Below are positions 26,757-39,226 of a stretch of DNA of 64,000 nucleotides, piece by piece; position 1 is the stretch's first letter; the number at the start of each line of letters is the position of its first letter. The translations under genes were made by a program, and so were the position numbers. The notes below the pieces were generated by a model that worked only from the letters and a program-made list of their open reading frames with translations, was not told the DNA's origin and did no database searches. This stretch comes from Brachynemurus nebulosus. Its lineage: Eukaryota > Arthropoda > Insecta > Neuroptera > Myrmeleontidae. Location of the stretch: NCBI GenBank assembly GCA_035578155.1, contig JAPWDM010000005.1, forward strand, positions 38,464,108 through 38,528,107, read 5' to 3'.

Positions 26757-29263
26757 TCTTATATTTAAGTATTGTTTAGTTAATTTTCTTAAACTATATT
26801 TTTGATATGATGTAACTACAATTTTAATCCATAAGTTTTTAATATTATCATTGTAATCTAATTACAATTAAATTTTTTATAAGATATTGCTTAAATAATT
26901 GTGTCTGCAAATCGTAAGCATTGTAAAAAAAAGTCATATCTCAAAATTTTGACCAGTTTAATTGGCAGTTACACTGCAAAATAAAGATTACCTATGTTCA
27001 TGAAAGCAAGTAAACGTTCATAATAAAACTTTTATAATCTTACTTTTTTGGAGTGTTTATTTTAAAATTTACCAAAAAAATTATTATTTTATCATACGAC
27101 ACACTTATATAGAAATTTAGACATAATAAGCAAAATATTTAAGATCTTGAATCTTTTTGTATATAATTCCAAATTATTCTATACTTCATATTATTATAAA
27201 TATTTATGTAAAAAAACCATCAATAATCTTTTTTGATTCGTTATTTTCAATTAAGTTGAATCAGTTTATTTTTTTCAGCACAATTGAATCACTCATACTG
27301 ATTCTGTTGAATTGAATCAGAATGAGTGATTCAGTTGGATTAATATTACACTTTTCTGGGTGTAAACATTACTATATAAGTGTGTAAAATTACATTTTCA
27401 GGTGTACAGGCGTGGTTTAAAAATACATTAATATGATGTAATTTTACGTTTAACTGCGCACTATTGCGAACTGAATGTGTAAAATTACATCTTGTTGTGT
27501 AGTTAATACACAAATAAAACGTAATCTATTACACACCTGGACCGTAATTTTACGTACGACATGTGTAAAACTACACATATGAGTGAGTAATAATTACACC
27601 ATGATGGTGTAATTTTCACCTTCGTACATTACGGTTTGTAATGTTACTGTCATTATAGAAGGCATTTAATTGCCTCCTATAATAGTAGTAAAACGGTACA
27701 TTTTTTTCTTAGAGTGTAGGTTGTGCTTTTTGGAGGTTTTAATATTTTACCCCCACCCCCCTCATTTTTAAGCTACAATTTCATGCATTTTCGACGTTTT
27801 CGAAGTTTGTACCACTCGCAGAGGTCACCCAAATAAACCTAGAGGGCTGAAATTTTGTATTCGGATTGAGTTAGTATCAAGGGGGTGCCTTTTGGGAGTC
27901 TCGACTTTCAAACCCTACCGCCACCATTTTTATACCCAAAAAAACATGATTTTTCTTGTTTTTTAACAGTTTCGTTCGGGTCAAAATCTCCCCAAATAAA
28001 CCTAGAGGGCTGAAATTTTGTGTACAGGTTAAGCTAATAGCCAGACACTGTTTTTTGGGGGTTTCAACTTTTAACCCTTACCCCCACGATTTTTACGCCA
28101 ATATTTCCTTAATTTTTTTGCTTGTTTTCTAACACGACTAGAGACTCTCTAAGGAAACCTAGAGGGCTGAAATTTTGTACGTGTATTCAGTTAGTATCCA
28201 GCTAGTGCCTTTTAGGGAGTCCACATTACTTTTCCCCCACTTCTTCCATTTTTACATCGGAATTGAATGCTATTGTTAAATGTGTTTTAAATGCATTACT
28301 TTTATTCTAAATACAAGTAGGCGAATAGTAATTTTAAAAAATTTAAAAAAAAGTGAATACAATTTTTTAACAAATGAAATACATACATATTAAGTAATTT
28401 GAAAATGTTATTAAAGTCACTGTTTATTTATAAATTAGGTATTCTGGATTTTTATTATTTATAAAATAGAAATTTTGGATTTTTTTGGAAAGAAAAAATA
28501 TCTTAATAAAAGCCTTCCAGTTTACTATTTAAGTTCCTTTTTTAATATTTAAAAATAAAACACAAAGGCAATTGGCGGATAAGCATGGATAGAAATGCCC
28601 TCGTATGAATTGTGTTGGCTTTTTCCCTGTTAACTGCTATCGGCACAAAATTGAAATTTACTGAGATTCAGCCCTTAAAAACTTAAAACCTTTTTTTAAA
28701 GCCCCGATCAACCGGACACTCATCATCAGTTTTGAAACCACCAAAATTACAAATCGCTTGTGGACTTTCAATTATATTTCGCTTGTAGACACTCAATACC
28801 AAAGATGAAAGGAAAAATTCGACTTCCGTAATGGGGCTCCGCTGCTCACGGCGTTTTTTTTATTTTTAAGTTTACTTTAAAGAGCGAAAAATAAGATAAA
28901 AATCGTAATCAAAAGTTCAAACATCCGCCATTTTTTTTTCTTTCAGCTATTTATTGATATTATAGGTACAGGTGCCGGTACTCTTCATATATTTTATAAA
29001 TCTTTTTTGCTTTTGGATTTCGATGGTTTATTACCGGCGCTAGGATGTCCGCCAACAAGGCATTGGATTTTCGGATCGTCACACTGCAGTATCTATAAAA
29101 TGAACAATTTTTTATATTTTTCCTTGAAAAAATTTTTTTGTATAGTTTAATACTTAATAAATATGTGTACAAAATTTGAAATTGATATTTACTTCCGTTC
29201 TTGAGAAAAAAATTCTAGAAAAATATATAATTTTTAAGGACTCACGCGTAAACCTCCCCTTAA

Positions 29264-30023
29264 AGTTACTCTTGCTTTGTTGATGATGTTAAGAATATAA
29301 GCACAAAATCCCTTTAAAGATTATATAAAAGTCTGTTACGAGTACGAGGAATCTGTGTTCCACTTCCCAATAGTCATTTTTCTCTTCGCTGATTTACGAA
29401 TTTTTATAAACTGCGTAGGTAATGACTATCTAGAACAGTGTCGATTCTTCGAAAAAAATTTCAAAGTCAATCCAGTAATTTTTATGTTTGTTCATTGTAC
29501 ATAAACAAGCTCACAGTCTCTCTTTATAGACATTAAATATTTCTTCGAAGGTAAATCTTATATGGAGCAAGCAAGTCCGTTGCGCCGTCGTCACAAACAA
29601 GTAACCCAGAGTACTTTTCTTATTTCCTTGAACTTGTAATATATTATTTCCGAAAATTTATTAACTCTTGCTTGACGAACAAAAACCTTCATGTACAACT
29701 CTTCGCAAAAATCACATACGCTCGTGTAAGTAAGCAAACAGAAATTCATACTTGTATACAAATTTCAAGCATATCGGCCATCCCTTCTTGTAGTGTGCAC
29801 CCACAAAGATTCAGCGACACTATGTTTGTTTGTATTAAGATGGGAGACAGTTGTGGGCCAGAAGAACAAGAGGGGTGTGTGTAGTGCCGAGATGTATTCC
29901 CGCAGGTCATTTATTTACCTTGACATCCCCTCACATATAACAATTTATTAAAGCTCTATTCACATCCTCAAAAGTTTCTTCATTCCTTACGAAAATAAAC
30001 TTTTTTCCATTAAAAAAAATAAA
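29264..30023. other. AT-rich stretch, nothing recognised
   Basis: No gene or bounded repeat seen between the TTAA element and the next TIR element. Confidence 0.4.
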
Positions 30024-30332
30024 TACCCCTGTCGCAGCATCCTGCATAACATAGCGAGTTTCCGATTATAAAAATTAGTTTTTCTCGGTAACCAGTTGAT
30101 ACACAATGATGGTTTAAAATCTTTTTTATCTGATTTTTCTCATCTTTCTAATGGTGTAAAAAAATGTTGCAAAAATTTTTGAAATTGGGAAAATTTTAGC
30201 AAAAAAATTTTTTTCATGAAAAATGCTCAAAAAAACATGCTTACGACATCAGACGTGTCTGACTAACGAATTTCCAACATTTTCACCAAATTTCGTAAAA
30301 ATAGGACATTTCATTCGAAAGTTATCGTGCGA

Positions 30333-30421
<89 letters not shown>

Positions 30422-30441
30422 CATATATATATATATATATG

Positions 30442-30484
<43 letters not shown>

Positions 30485-30840
30485 TGAATATTATTTTCGG
30501 TTTCTAGGGACCTCAAAATAAATTTTTGCCATAGTCCCGGACTCAAGTCGCGTCATCACAGTGGCTGTAATAGCTGAATTCCATTCTGGAAATTCTCCAA
30601 AAATCTTGCCATAAATGCGATGCTCGGAACATGGTTTTTTGGGCATTTTTCGTGAAAAAAATTAAATTTTGCAAAAATTTCCCCAAATTCAAAAATTTTT
30701 GTAACATTTTTTTACACCATTGAAAAAATCACATAAAAAAGGTTTTTGAACAATAATTATTCTGTCAACTAATTTCCGACAAAAACTAATTTTTGTAAAC
30801 GGAAATTCGTTATGTTATGCAGGATGCTGCGACAGAGGTA
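30024..30840. mobile_element. TA-flanked TIR element with (AT)n core
   Basis: The element is 30026-30838 (813 bp). The left end CCCCTGTCGCAGCATCCTGC is matched inversely by the right end CCTCTGTCGCAGCATCCTGC, and similarity continues inward for about 60 bases (CATAACATA, TTTCCG, AAAATTAGTTTTT). TA is on both outer sides. The middle is a long broken (AT)n tract (30337-30480). Relatives are a body without ends at 31143-31600, an inverted fragment at 59133-59272, and a diverged end at about 13660. Confidence 0.75.
30337..30480. repeat. (AT)n microsatellite, interrupted
   Basis: Alternating AT with a few interruptions (GTATATATATACATAT, ATGTAATA). Gives spurious Tyr/Ile frames. Confidence 0.95.
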
Positions 30841-31142
30841 TTTTGTATGCTACATATTACATTAAATCTATAATAATCACTGCTTGTACGGAACACTATT
30901 GGTGCAAGTACAACTTGCACTTGGCGGCTTTTTAAATTCGTAATTATGTACATGCCATAGATATATGGAATAGTATTCATATATCAATGGTACATGCATA
31001 GGTCTTTGAGGAATATGTACATATATAGTATCTTACTACATACATACATATTGGTATGTACATACTAACTCTATAAGTCGTTATTTGACTTCAGTAACGA
31101 AATATAGTATATGGATAATCCATATCAAATATCTCCTTATTG

Positions 31143-31600
<458 letters not shown>

Positions 31601-32892
31601 ATTGACTCATCTAAACTATATATTTAATCAAAAATAACAATCAGTTTAGGATAAGGTTTCGCTATTTCCTCATTTGGCCATCACAAAGAATATGTCGTTC
31701 AAACATTGTGTGAATAAACCTTACATTAAACACTTCTGACTCCCCTTTTTCTTACCCCAGTTTTCATCCTCATCCCTGTATAGTAAATATGATCAAGAGA
31801 AATGTGTTATTATTCTTATGAAGTTTATCCAAGGAAGTATAAGAAGGAATCTACACCACCATCATCCACCATCTATGATTTGTTCCCTTCTGCAACAAAA
31901 CATCATCTTCATAGGGTGTTATGTCTCCAATGTTACCATAACCTCTCTTGTATATGTAGTTTATGTAGATGTAAAGAATATGAGAGCACCCAAATTCAAC
32001 TTACAATATTCCTTCTTAGTGACTACTACAACAGTATACATATATTGATTTTCTATTATTTATTGTATTAATAGGATTAGTACCGCAAAAAGTAATTTAT
32101 TTCGATCAGGCATTGTTCAACTTTTATTTTAATTTATCCTACACGATTTTACAACATAAGTTATAATAAATTAATCTTCTTAATCTTATTCTTACTGTAC
32201 AACAATCAAATTCGATTATGAAATAAAAACTTGGAAAAACAGTTGAAGGTAAAAGATTCGTTTTATAGCATGCTAGTGACATCTAGTAAGATTTTATGCG
32301 AATATTATCGAATAATAATTTTTAAATAGGTATGTTATTATAGAGACATCTTGTTATAGGCGTTTGTATGAATTTAATATTTTCTTTTATTTTATTTCTG
32401 TTACATATAATACAATTTAGGCGAAATATTTTATTAAATAATAGCATTGAAAATATTTATGGATAAAAGTATTATTTTCAATATCAATGTCTTGTTTCGT
32501 AATGCTGCAACAATTACTTTTTATTTAATTGTTAATATTAGTATGTATTAATAAAAAAAGATAATAAAAAAAATTAACTATTTTGATTTGAATCAATTTC
32601 CGTTCTAGTTTAGTAGTTACAAAATTTAAATTACACGTAATTAATTGTAAGTGTTAATGAGTTTACTCGTGTTGTAATTTGTTTTTCACCAACGTAATAA
32701 AGTCTTAATCCCAAGATAGCCTAAAATAAATTTAAGTAAAAAGAAAGTTTTAAAATCAAGCTTTTATTTAAAAATGGACTAAAAAGTTAAAAATAACTCT
32801 AAAGAGCTCTAATGCTCTTATATAGATCACAATTAATTAAAAAAATTAATTAAAGAAGTAATCATGTTTCTTTCTATAATTATGTATGTTAT
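31601..32892. other. AT-rich stretch, nothing recognised
   Basis: No gene or bounded repeat seen. Short frames at 31802-32071 have no recognisable motif. Confidence 0.4.
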
Positions 32893-34930
32893 TAGTCGAA
32901 TTTTCTCCGAAAAATTAGACTTATACAGTCTATACGATAAGAGCTGCGAGAGGCGAGAGTAGGGGCGCTATCCGTTTTCGGACCCGTAGAACACGAATAT
33001 GTAGAAAAAAAAAATGTCTGATATACATATATATATATATATATATATATTTTCCCGCCACCTTTTAATTTGTGTAGGGCCCCCCTATGGAAGTTAAGAG
33101 ATGAAATTTGGTAAATGGGGCTCATTTTCGAGGCACCTCATACTATCAAAGTGGGGTCAAATTTTGGGCAAATTTTTTTTCTGACCCGACCTTTAAGGGG
33201 GTGGTGGGGGGCGGAAAAGCAATAAAACTTTTTCAAACCGGTTTTAAATAATGTTTCGGTCAATTATCTACAACATATCCAAAATTCAGCTTCCTAGGAT
33301 GATATGGTAAGAGTAGAGGGGGGAAAAACGATTTTCGCTGGATCTAACAGGCCCCCAGCCCCCCAGAATTAACGTAGAGGGTTGAAATTTGGTGTGTTGA
33401 TAAAGTTCGTACCTAGGTTGTGCTTTTTGGAGGTTTTAATATTTTACCCCCACCCCCCTCATTTTTAAGCTACAATTTCATGCATTTTCGACGTTTTCGA
33501 AGTTTGTACCACTCGCACAGGTCACCCGAATAAACCTAGAGGGCTGAAATTTTGTATTCGGATTGAGTTAGTATCAAGGGGGTGCCTTTTGGGGGTCTCG
33601 ACTTTTAACCCCTATCCCCACCATTTTTATACCCAAAAGAACATGATTTTTCTTGTTTTTTAACAGTTTCGTTCGGGTCAAAATCTCCCCAAATAAACCT
33701 AGAGGGCTGAAATTTGGTGTACAGGTTAAGCTCATAGCCAGACACTGTTTTTTGGAGGTTTCAACTTTTAACCCTTACCCCCACGATTTTTACGCCAATA
33801 TTTCCTTAATTTTTTTGCTTGTTTTCTAACACGTCTAGAGACTCCATAAGGAAACCTAGAGGGCTGAAATTTTGTACGTGTATTCAGTTAGTATCCAGCT
33901 AGTACCTTGTAGGGAGTCCGCATCACTTTTCCCCCCACTTCTCCCATTTTTACATCGGAATTGAATGCTATTGTTAAATGTGTTTTAAATGCATTACTTT
34001 TATTGTAAATACAAGTAGGCGAATAGTAATTTTAAAAAATTTAAAAAAAAGTGAATACAATTTTTTAACAAATGAAATAGATACATATTAAGTAATTTGA
34101 AAATGTTATTAAAGTCACTGTTTACTTATTTATTTAATTATTATTTAGGAATTTTGGATTTTTATTATTTATAAAATAGAAATTTTTGATTTTTTTGGAA
34201 AGAAAAAATATCTTCATAAAAGCCTTCCAGTTTACTATTTAAGTTCCTTTTTTAATATTTAAAAATAAAACACAAAGGCAATTGGCGGATAAGCATGGAT
34301 AGAAATGCCCTCGTACGAATTGTGGGCTTTTTCCCTGTTAACTTTTATCGGCACAAAATTGAAATTTACTGAGATTCAGCCCTTAAAAACTTAAAATCTT
34401 TTTTTAAAGCCCCGATCAACCGGACACTCATTATCAGTTTTGAAACCACCAAAATTACAAATCGCTTGTGGACTTTCAATTATATTTCGCTTGTAGACAC
34501 TCAATACCGAAGAAATAATTTTTTATTTTTTTTATTTTTTATTTTTTTTTTCTTTTTGAAAGAAAAAATATCTTTATAAAGGCCTTCCAGTTTACTATTT
34601 AAGGTCCTTTTTTAATATTTAAAACTAAAACATAAAGGCAATTAGCGGATAAACATGGGCAGGAATGCCCTCGTACGAATTGTGTTGGTTTTTTTTCTGC
34701 TACCTGTTTTCGGCACAAAATTGAAATTTACTGAGATACAGCCCTTAAATACTTAAAACCTTTTCTTAAAGCCTCGATCAGCCGAACACTCATCACCAGT
34801 TTTGAAACCAACAAAATGACAATGCGGTTGTAGACTTTCAATCACATTTCGCTTGTAAACATTCAATACCGAAGATGAAGGGGAAAATTCGACTACCGTG
34901 ATGGGGCCCCGCTGCTCACGGCGTTTTTCA
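32893..34930. mobile_element. TTAA element, copy B, end-truncated, with duplicated 3' module
   Basis: Collinear with 22846-23335 joined to 27719-28853 of copy A, with scattered substitutions. It lacks the outer GGGG...GTTTAC ends seen in copy A. It keeps an uninterrupted CCTAGGTTG at 33412-33419, the empty site for the 4.4-kb TA element. The degenerate about 160-bp internal units (CCTAGAGGGCTGAAATTT at about 33535, 33697, 33857) are present. The 3' module is present twice in tandem (about 34196-34512 and 34553-34926), the second copy ending CTGCTCACGGCG. Confidence 0.8.
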
Positions 34931-35071
34931 GTTATTGTACCCTAATCAGACATACGTAGCTATGGAAACTAAAAATTACAATGTAAAATTTGAAATGTCA
35001 AAAAAGTTGCACAAAACTAAAAATCAACAATTTTAGTTTTGGGTGAACTTATGAAAAAACTAATTATAGTC

Positions 35072-35356
35072 CAGGGGCGCAACAACATAGGCGGTCAAGG
35101 TGTCCGAACCCCCTCACCTTTAAAATTACATGGACGTCTTATAAAATTATGTACATTTTCCTACAATTTATTTTATTTGTATTAAAAAGAAAAATTTTTC
35201 GTGATCTACTGATATTTTTTCTCTGAAAATCGAATTTTCGGAGACGACATTTTTTATAACATTTTCCAATGTTATCGGAGAATTGTATTATCAGAAAATT
35301 GGGTTATTTAAATTTTTGTTGGACCCACCTGCAGATTTGTAGTTATTGCGCCCCTG
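35072..35356. mobile_element. hAT-like MITE
   Basis: The left end CAGGGGCGCAACAACATA is matched inversely by the right end CAGGGGCGCAATAACTAC. CAGGGG(C) ends are typical of hAT-type MITEs. The flanking 8 bases do not match well, so the target duplication is lost or the ends have drifted. Confidence 0.55.
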
Positions 35357-36688
35357 ATAATAATTATACAATATGTATTGTATTGCCACCAAAGTTATAC
35401 ACGTATGCAAAATTTAGAACCTCCAACTCAATAATTAAAACTTGTCTAAAAAATTTTCGTTGCAAGATTTTCATCTAAACAAACAAACTAACACTGCAAG
35501 TTAAATAAAAGCTTTTAATAATTAGTTATGTGGCGATTGCCAAAAATTCTAACTATCGCCGATTGCAGGAATGGCGGGCGCAAAAGTCTCCAAGCGCCGC
35601 GCCTCTTAAAATACGAAAAGATTAATTAATGACTGCTTACAAATAAATATTAACAAGAGATTTTAAACGACTGGGAAATGTCGGTAGAATACGAATGATA
35701 GTAGCACCCACGAAATTATCCTTAATTTTTGAATTCGTACAATCGACATTAGTATCAATAGATAATCTAACAATGTGCTCGTCACAAGTTAATGATTAAT
35801 TGGGCGGAGTACCATTATTTGCCGGATGCTACCGGTTAAATTTAGTGTGTATAGTGATTTACTTAATACCGAAACATCACATACCTATCTTTAGTATTCG
35901 TGATACGTGTTTCCATGGCGACATAGCAACCATCATGTTAGATAGTAAAACCGGCAATATTGTACACTGCATCGTAACTTCGCCTTATCGTTCAAGGAGG
36001 TTGAAGGAGTCGAATTATGTAAGACGTGGTGACACATGCTGGTGATGATGTTGGTGATGTCGTAATACCTATCCTCTCTACTATACTCATAATGGTGTAA
36101 TGCACTTCCTTAGACGTTAAAACTTATCGCTTCTCCAAGTATGTACTTTCGAATTCGAAGCGTATTCATGGTATATATGTAGGAATGTATTCTGGATGTA
36201 TGCTGTGTGCGCTATGCTTCTCATTTCCCTAACTACTTTCTTAACACGCCCGTTTACAAAATCCGGTACAGGCGTTTGCACTCAACAATGACACTCATTT
36301 CATTGATCAAATTCAACGACATATTCTTGTGAGAATATTTATGAAAGTCTTACACTTCACACTCTTTACTAGGCGATTTTTCTAAGTATTGTTGCGGAAC
36401 GCGGTGTTTGGTCTGAATTGCGCAACGGATATTTTGGTTAGTTTCTTAAATTAATAAATAAAAGTCGAATTGTTCTTGATTTCAATTAATTTTATTAAAA
36501 TATTTTTTAAAATTACATATAATTGTTTATTAACCGCGAAGCACAACACAAAAGTGGGAGATGCTTATTGAGTTCTTCAAAAATACGTTTGATCTGTTTA
36601 GTTTTAGTGGTCAAAACATCTCTCCTCTTTGGTGCGGTGGCTCATCAACTCAGCTCGGGTATTCCCCTTTTACACATGTACATTTTAT
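35357..36688. other. AT-rich stretch, nothing recognised
   Basis: No supportable gene. Short frames at 35800-36045 and 36523-36862 are not credible; the latter runs through the MITE at 36692. Confidence 0.4.
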
Positions 36689-36861
36689 TTAAGCAGTCTC
36701 CACATTCTCGCCGAGATTGGACGAAATGAGAATGTAGAGGGTCATTTCGTTGTGTCTCGCGGTTGGTATTTTAATGCTATTCATATGCTTCGGCCAACCT
36801 CAGCGAGGAACTTCGACGAGGAACCTCGTCCTACTTCGGCGAGAATGTGGAGACTGCTTTA
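36689..36861. mobile_element. Harbinger-like palindromic MITE, copy 2
   Basis: The element is 36692-36858, with inverted ends AGCAGTCTCCACATTCTCGC and TTA on both sides (36689-36691, 36859-36861). About the same length as copy 1 at 12641-12804 and alignable along its whole length. Confidence 0.75.
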
Positions 36862-38331
36862 AAATTTTTTACATATAATGACAACAAGTTTAATACATCA
36901 ATTGTTTATAACATTCGAGTTATGTCGTTTGCATAATATTTTACTTTATGTCGTGTTTACTGAATTTCCACAACAGTGTGTAATTTGAATTAGATCATTT
37001 TGATAGCAGAAATGAAATGTGCATTCACAAATTGCCCTAATTCAGTCAATCATCCTAATTTAAATCGTTTTAATACTAAGTCATTCAGTTCCTTATAAAC
37101 CGTAGTTAAAATGATGAAATTGGAAGCGAATTGTAGGTTTCCAAAACCGCTCTTTCCGTTTTTACCAAAAACAGACACGTAGGGTCACTAAAAAAAAACT
37201 TCTGTCGGATCAGTCACATTTATAAAAGGAATTGAACCATCTTGATTGGAAAAATGAAGAAATCACACTCAAATTACATTTTGTATTTTGCAAATCAATT
37301 TTTTTTGCATGTTTCGATAGTCATAAAAATAACATACTAAAATTTCAAGTGCATATCTCAAATAGTTTTTGAGTTACAGCCATCTGAAGAGCGGATTCTG
37401 ATTTTCATTGTTAACTTTCAGATATTGAGAAATGTATGAAGGTTGATAGCTCAGGAGTCTCTCGACGTGTCTGCCAGTCACATGTTGTGGAGCAGCTAGA
37501 CCCGAGTACGTTTAAATGACTCATCTAGTTTTACTATGACCGTTATAGTGAGTACATCGTAAATAATTTTAGTAAAAATTCTCAGTGATTAAATTAAACG
37601 GTAAGGTAAACAAAAACTACATTTTTCAAATTTGCTGCAGTTATAACTCGAAGACAAATCTCCTGTTCGATTTGATTCTTATTGCAGCTTCTTTTATATA
37701 ATTATGTTTCTTCGTGCCATGAACTTCCAGTTTTCCGATCGAATAAAAAATGTAATTTCGATACAGTAGTTTTTTCCGATCGAAAAAAAGTCATCAAATT
37801 GAAACTTTTTTTAAAAACTCCGCCATTTTGTTAAATTTCAACATTTTTTTCGATTGAGTTTCATGGCACGGGAAATACCTTCTACCTTAATAGGCTTTTT
37901 GTTTTTTTGTTTTTTATTTCAGGCACTGTGAAGGTCGTTATCACTACAGCATTGGGAGGGGGGACTTTTTTCGGGGCCTTGGGAGATCGCGAAAAACTCG
38001 CTGAATTTTCAATTTTTTGGTCCAAAAATTTTATCATAAATTTATTATATATCAACGAATATATCCTTAAAATATTAAAACATTCGATACAGTAGTTTTC
38101 TTTAAAAAATTCTCAAAAATCACCTTTTTTCAGGCGACCACACTAGTGGTCCCCCTTAATTTAATCAATTACCCTAATTCGAATTACTTCAATATGGTTT
38201 ACTTCAAGAAAAAAGGAAAATAGGCCTTAAAACTCATTAATAAAATAACAGAATGATGAAAATAGAAGATAATTATTGGATGTCGAATTCGTTCTTTTGA
38301 TGCTAACTTAAAATTTACAATGTCAAAACAA
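36862..38331. other. AT-rich stretch, nothing recognised
   Basis: No gene or clear repeat boundaries. Short runs such as CCGATCGAAAAAA near 37735-37790 recur locally but no element ends could be set. Confidence 0.4.
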
Positions 38332-38365
38332 ATTAAAAATTACAAAGTGATTGAAAAAATTATCC

Positions 38366-38437
38366 GGATCGGCCGGGAATCGAACCCAGGATCTCCTGGT
38401 AACTAGCCAGGCGTGTTCACCATTACACCAACGATCC
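38366..38437 (-). tRNA. tRNA-like sequence, anticodon AGT (Thr type), copy 1
   Basis: On the minus strand 72 bases fold as a cloverleaf. The acceptor arm is GGATCGT with CCGATCC (one mismatch at the seventh pair). The D stem is GTG/CAC, the anticodon stem CCTGG/CCAGG with loop CTAGTTA, and the T stem CTGGG/CCCGG with loop TTCGATT. The A box (TGGTGTAATGG) and B box (GGTTCGATTCC) are intact and a T6 terminator follows within about 10 bases. The anticodon would be AGT (threonine) and the arm resembles eukaryotic tRNA-Thr. However, T at position 37 and the acceptor mismatch are abnormal, and an aged copy lies 359 bases away. It could therefore be a tRNA-derived SINE head or a pseudogene rather than a working gene. 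Confidence 0.55.
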
Positions 38438-38724
38438 TATGCCTCGACAGCCGCTCGATACAGAAATCATTCAATCACCTATGTGTATTGGTACTCTCTC
38501 TAATGCGAGAAACAGTTACAATTTTTCAATTTCAGATATTATCAAGTGCTTGTGAGAAATTACTACGTATGATAAACTTTTGTTTGCATTTCAACACACG
38601 CAGTATTCATATGTTCACTTATCGTTCAGCTAAACTGAAACTTTATGCACTCAATTTCTTTGGTATAGTATGACCAAAAACTACATGTAAATTAAAAATC
38701 ACAAAGTGATTGAAAAAATTATCC

Positions 38725-38796
38725 GGATCGGCCGGAAATCGAACCCTGGATCTCACGGTAACTAGCCAGGCGTGTTCACCATTGCACCAACGATCC
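38725..38796 (-). tRNA. tRNA-like sequence, copy 2, degenerate
   Basis: Same 72-base structure as copy 1 and in the same orientation, but with substitutions that break the anticodon stem (CCTGG facing CCGTG) and damage the B box (GGTTCGATTTC). The T6 run downstream is kept. Probable pseudogene or SINE head. Confidence 0.5.
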
Positions 38797-39068
38797 TATG
38801 CCTCGACAGCCGTCCGATACTGTAATCATTCTATCACCTATGTGAACCAAACAAATCGAGTGCTTAAAGTTTCAGTTTAGCTGAACGATAAGTGAACATA
38901 TGAATACTGCGTGTGTTGAAATGCAAGCAAAAGTTTGTCATACGTAGTAATATCTCCCAAGCACTCGATAATATCTGAAATTGAAAAAATGTCAAAACAG
39001 ATTATGAGGCCTTTAAAAATATGTGACTCCCTCCTAATTTGAAAATTGAATTTGCCCCTGAATATTAG

Positions 39069-39226
39069 AGGTTTGTTTAAGCAGCAATTTTGGATAGTAT
39101 CAAACTGTCAAGATTGTGCGCAAAACGTTTTTAGTAATTATTAAGACCGCTCTGCGCATACTAAAATTGCTTTGTTTATAATCCTGTCAGTTTAATATTA
39201 TCCAAATCTGCTGCTTAAACAAGCCT
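39069..39226. mobile_element. Small palindromic MITE
   Basis: The left end AGGTTTGTTTAAGCAGCA and the inverse of the right end AGGCTTGTTTAAGCAGCA match for about 18 bases. Similarity continues inward (TTTGGATA, AAACTG). No clear target duplication. Confidence 0.55.

Larger units (their letters stand above)
23336..27718. mobile_element. TA-flanked 4.4-kb DNA transposon with known empty site
   Basis: The element is 23338-27716 (4379 bp). Its 15-base inverted ends are CACTCTAAGAAAAAA and it is flanked by TA on both sides. In the paralogous copy B the sequence runs straight through this point with a single TA (33414-33415), which proves insertion with TA duplication, as for Tc1/mariner-type elements. 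Many subterminal words of the form GTGTAAWATTACA occur in both orientations, especially at 27330-27650. The interior holds a 0.7-kb palindrome (24388-25104) and an array of about 475-bp repeats (25326-26756). No transposase frame is visible, so it is non-autonomous or decayed. Confidence 0.85.
22530..29263. mobile_element. TTAA-ended element, copy A, split by a nested transposon
   Basis: The left end reads TTAAGGGGGGGTTTACTTGA and the right end, inversely, TTAAGGGGAGGTTTACGCGT. TTAA is at both outer limits (22530-22533, 29260-29263), which would fit a TTAA-targeting (piggyBac-like) element, though these ends are not ones I can assign. A degenerate second copy of the left end lies at about 22636. 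Inside are an (AT)n tract, a degenerate tandem of about 160-bp units containing CCTAGAGGGCTGAAATTT, and a 3' module ending CTGCTCACGGCG. The 4379-bp element at 23338-27716 is inserted in it, leaving about 2.35 kb of original sequence. No transposase coding is seen. Copy B is at 32893-34930. Confidence 0.6.
38332..38992. repeat. Composite repeat around the tRNA-like sequences
   Basis: Direct repeats of about 155 bases (38332-38489 and 38691-38848, offset 359) each contain one tRNA-like sequence and end near CACCTATGTG. Between and after them an inverted repeat pairs about 38521-38660 with about 38855-38992 (words TTTCAGATATTATC, CACACGCAGTATTCATATG, TATCGTTCAGCTAAACTG). In copy 2 the inverted-repeat arm lies upstream of the tRNA-like head on the minus strand, giving a unit of about 300 bases. 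This suggests a short element transcribed by RNA polymerase III, present twice with rearrangement. Confidence 0.6.

Noticed and set aside
35800..36045. 81-residue frame as a host exon
   Set aside because: No splice-bounded similarity or recognisable domain; composition is not distinctive.
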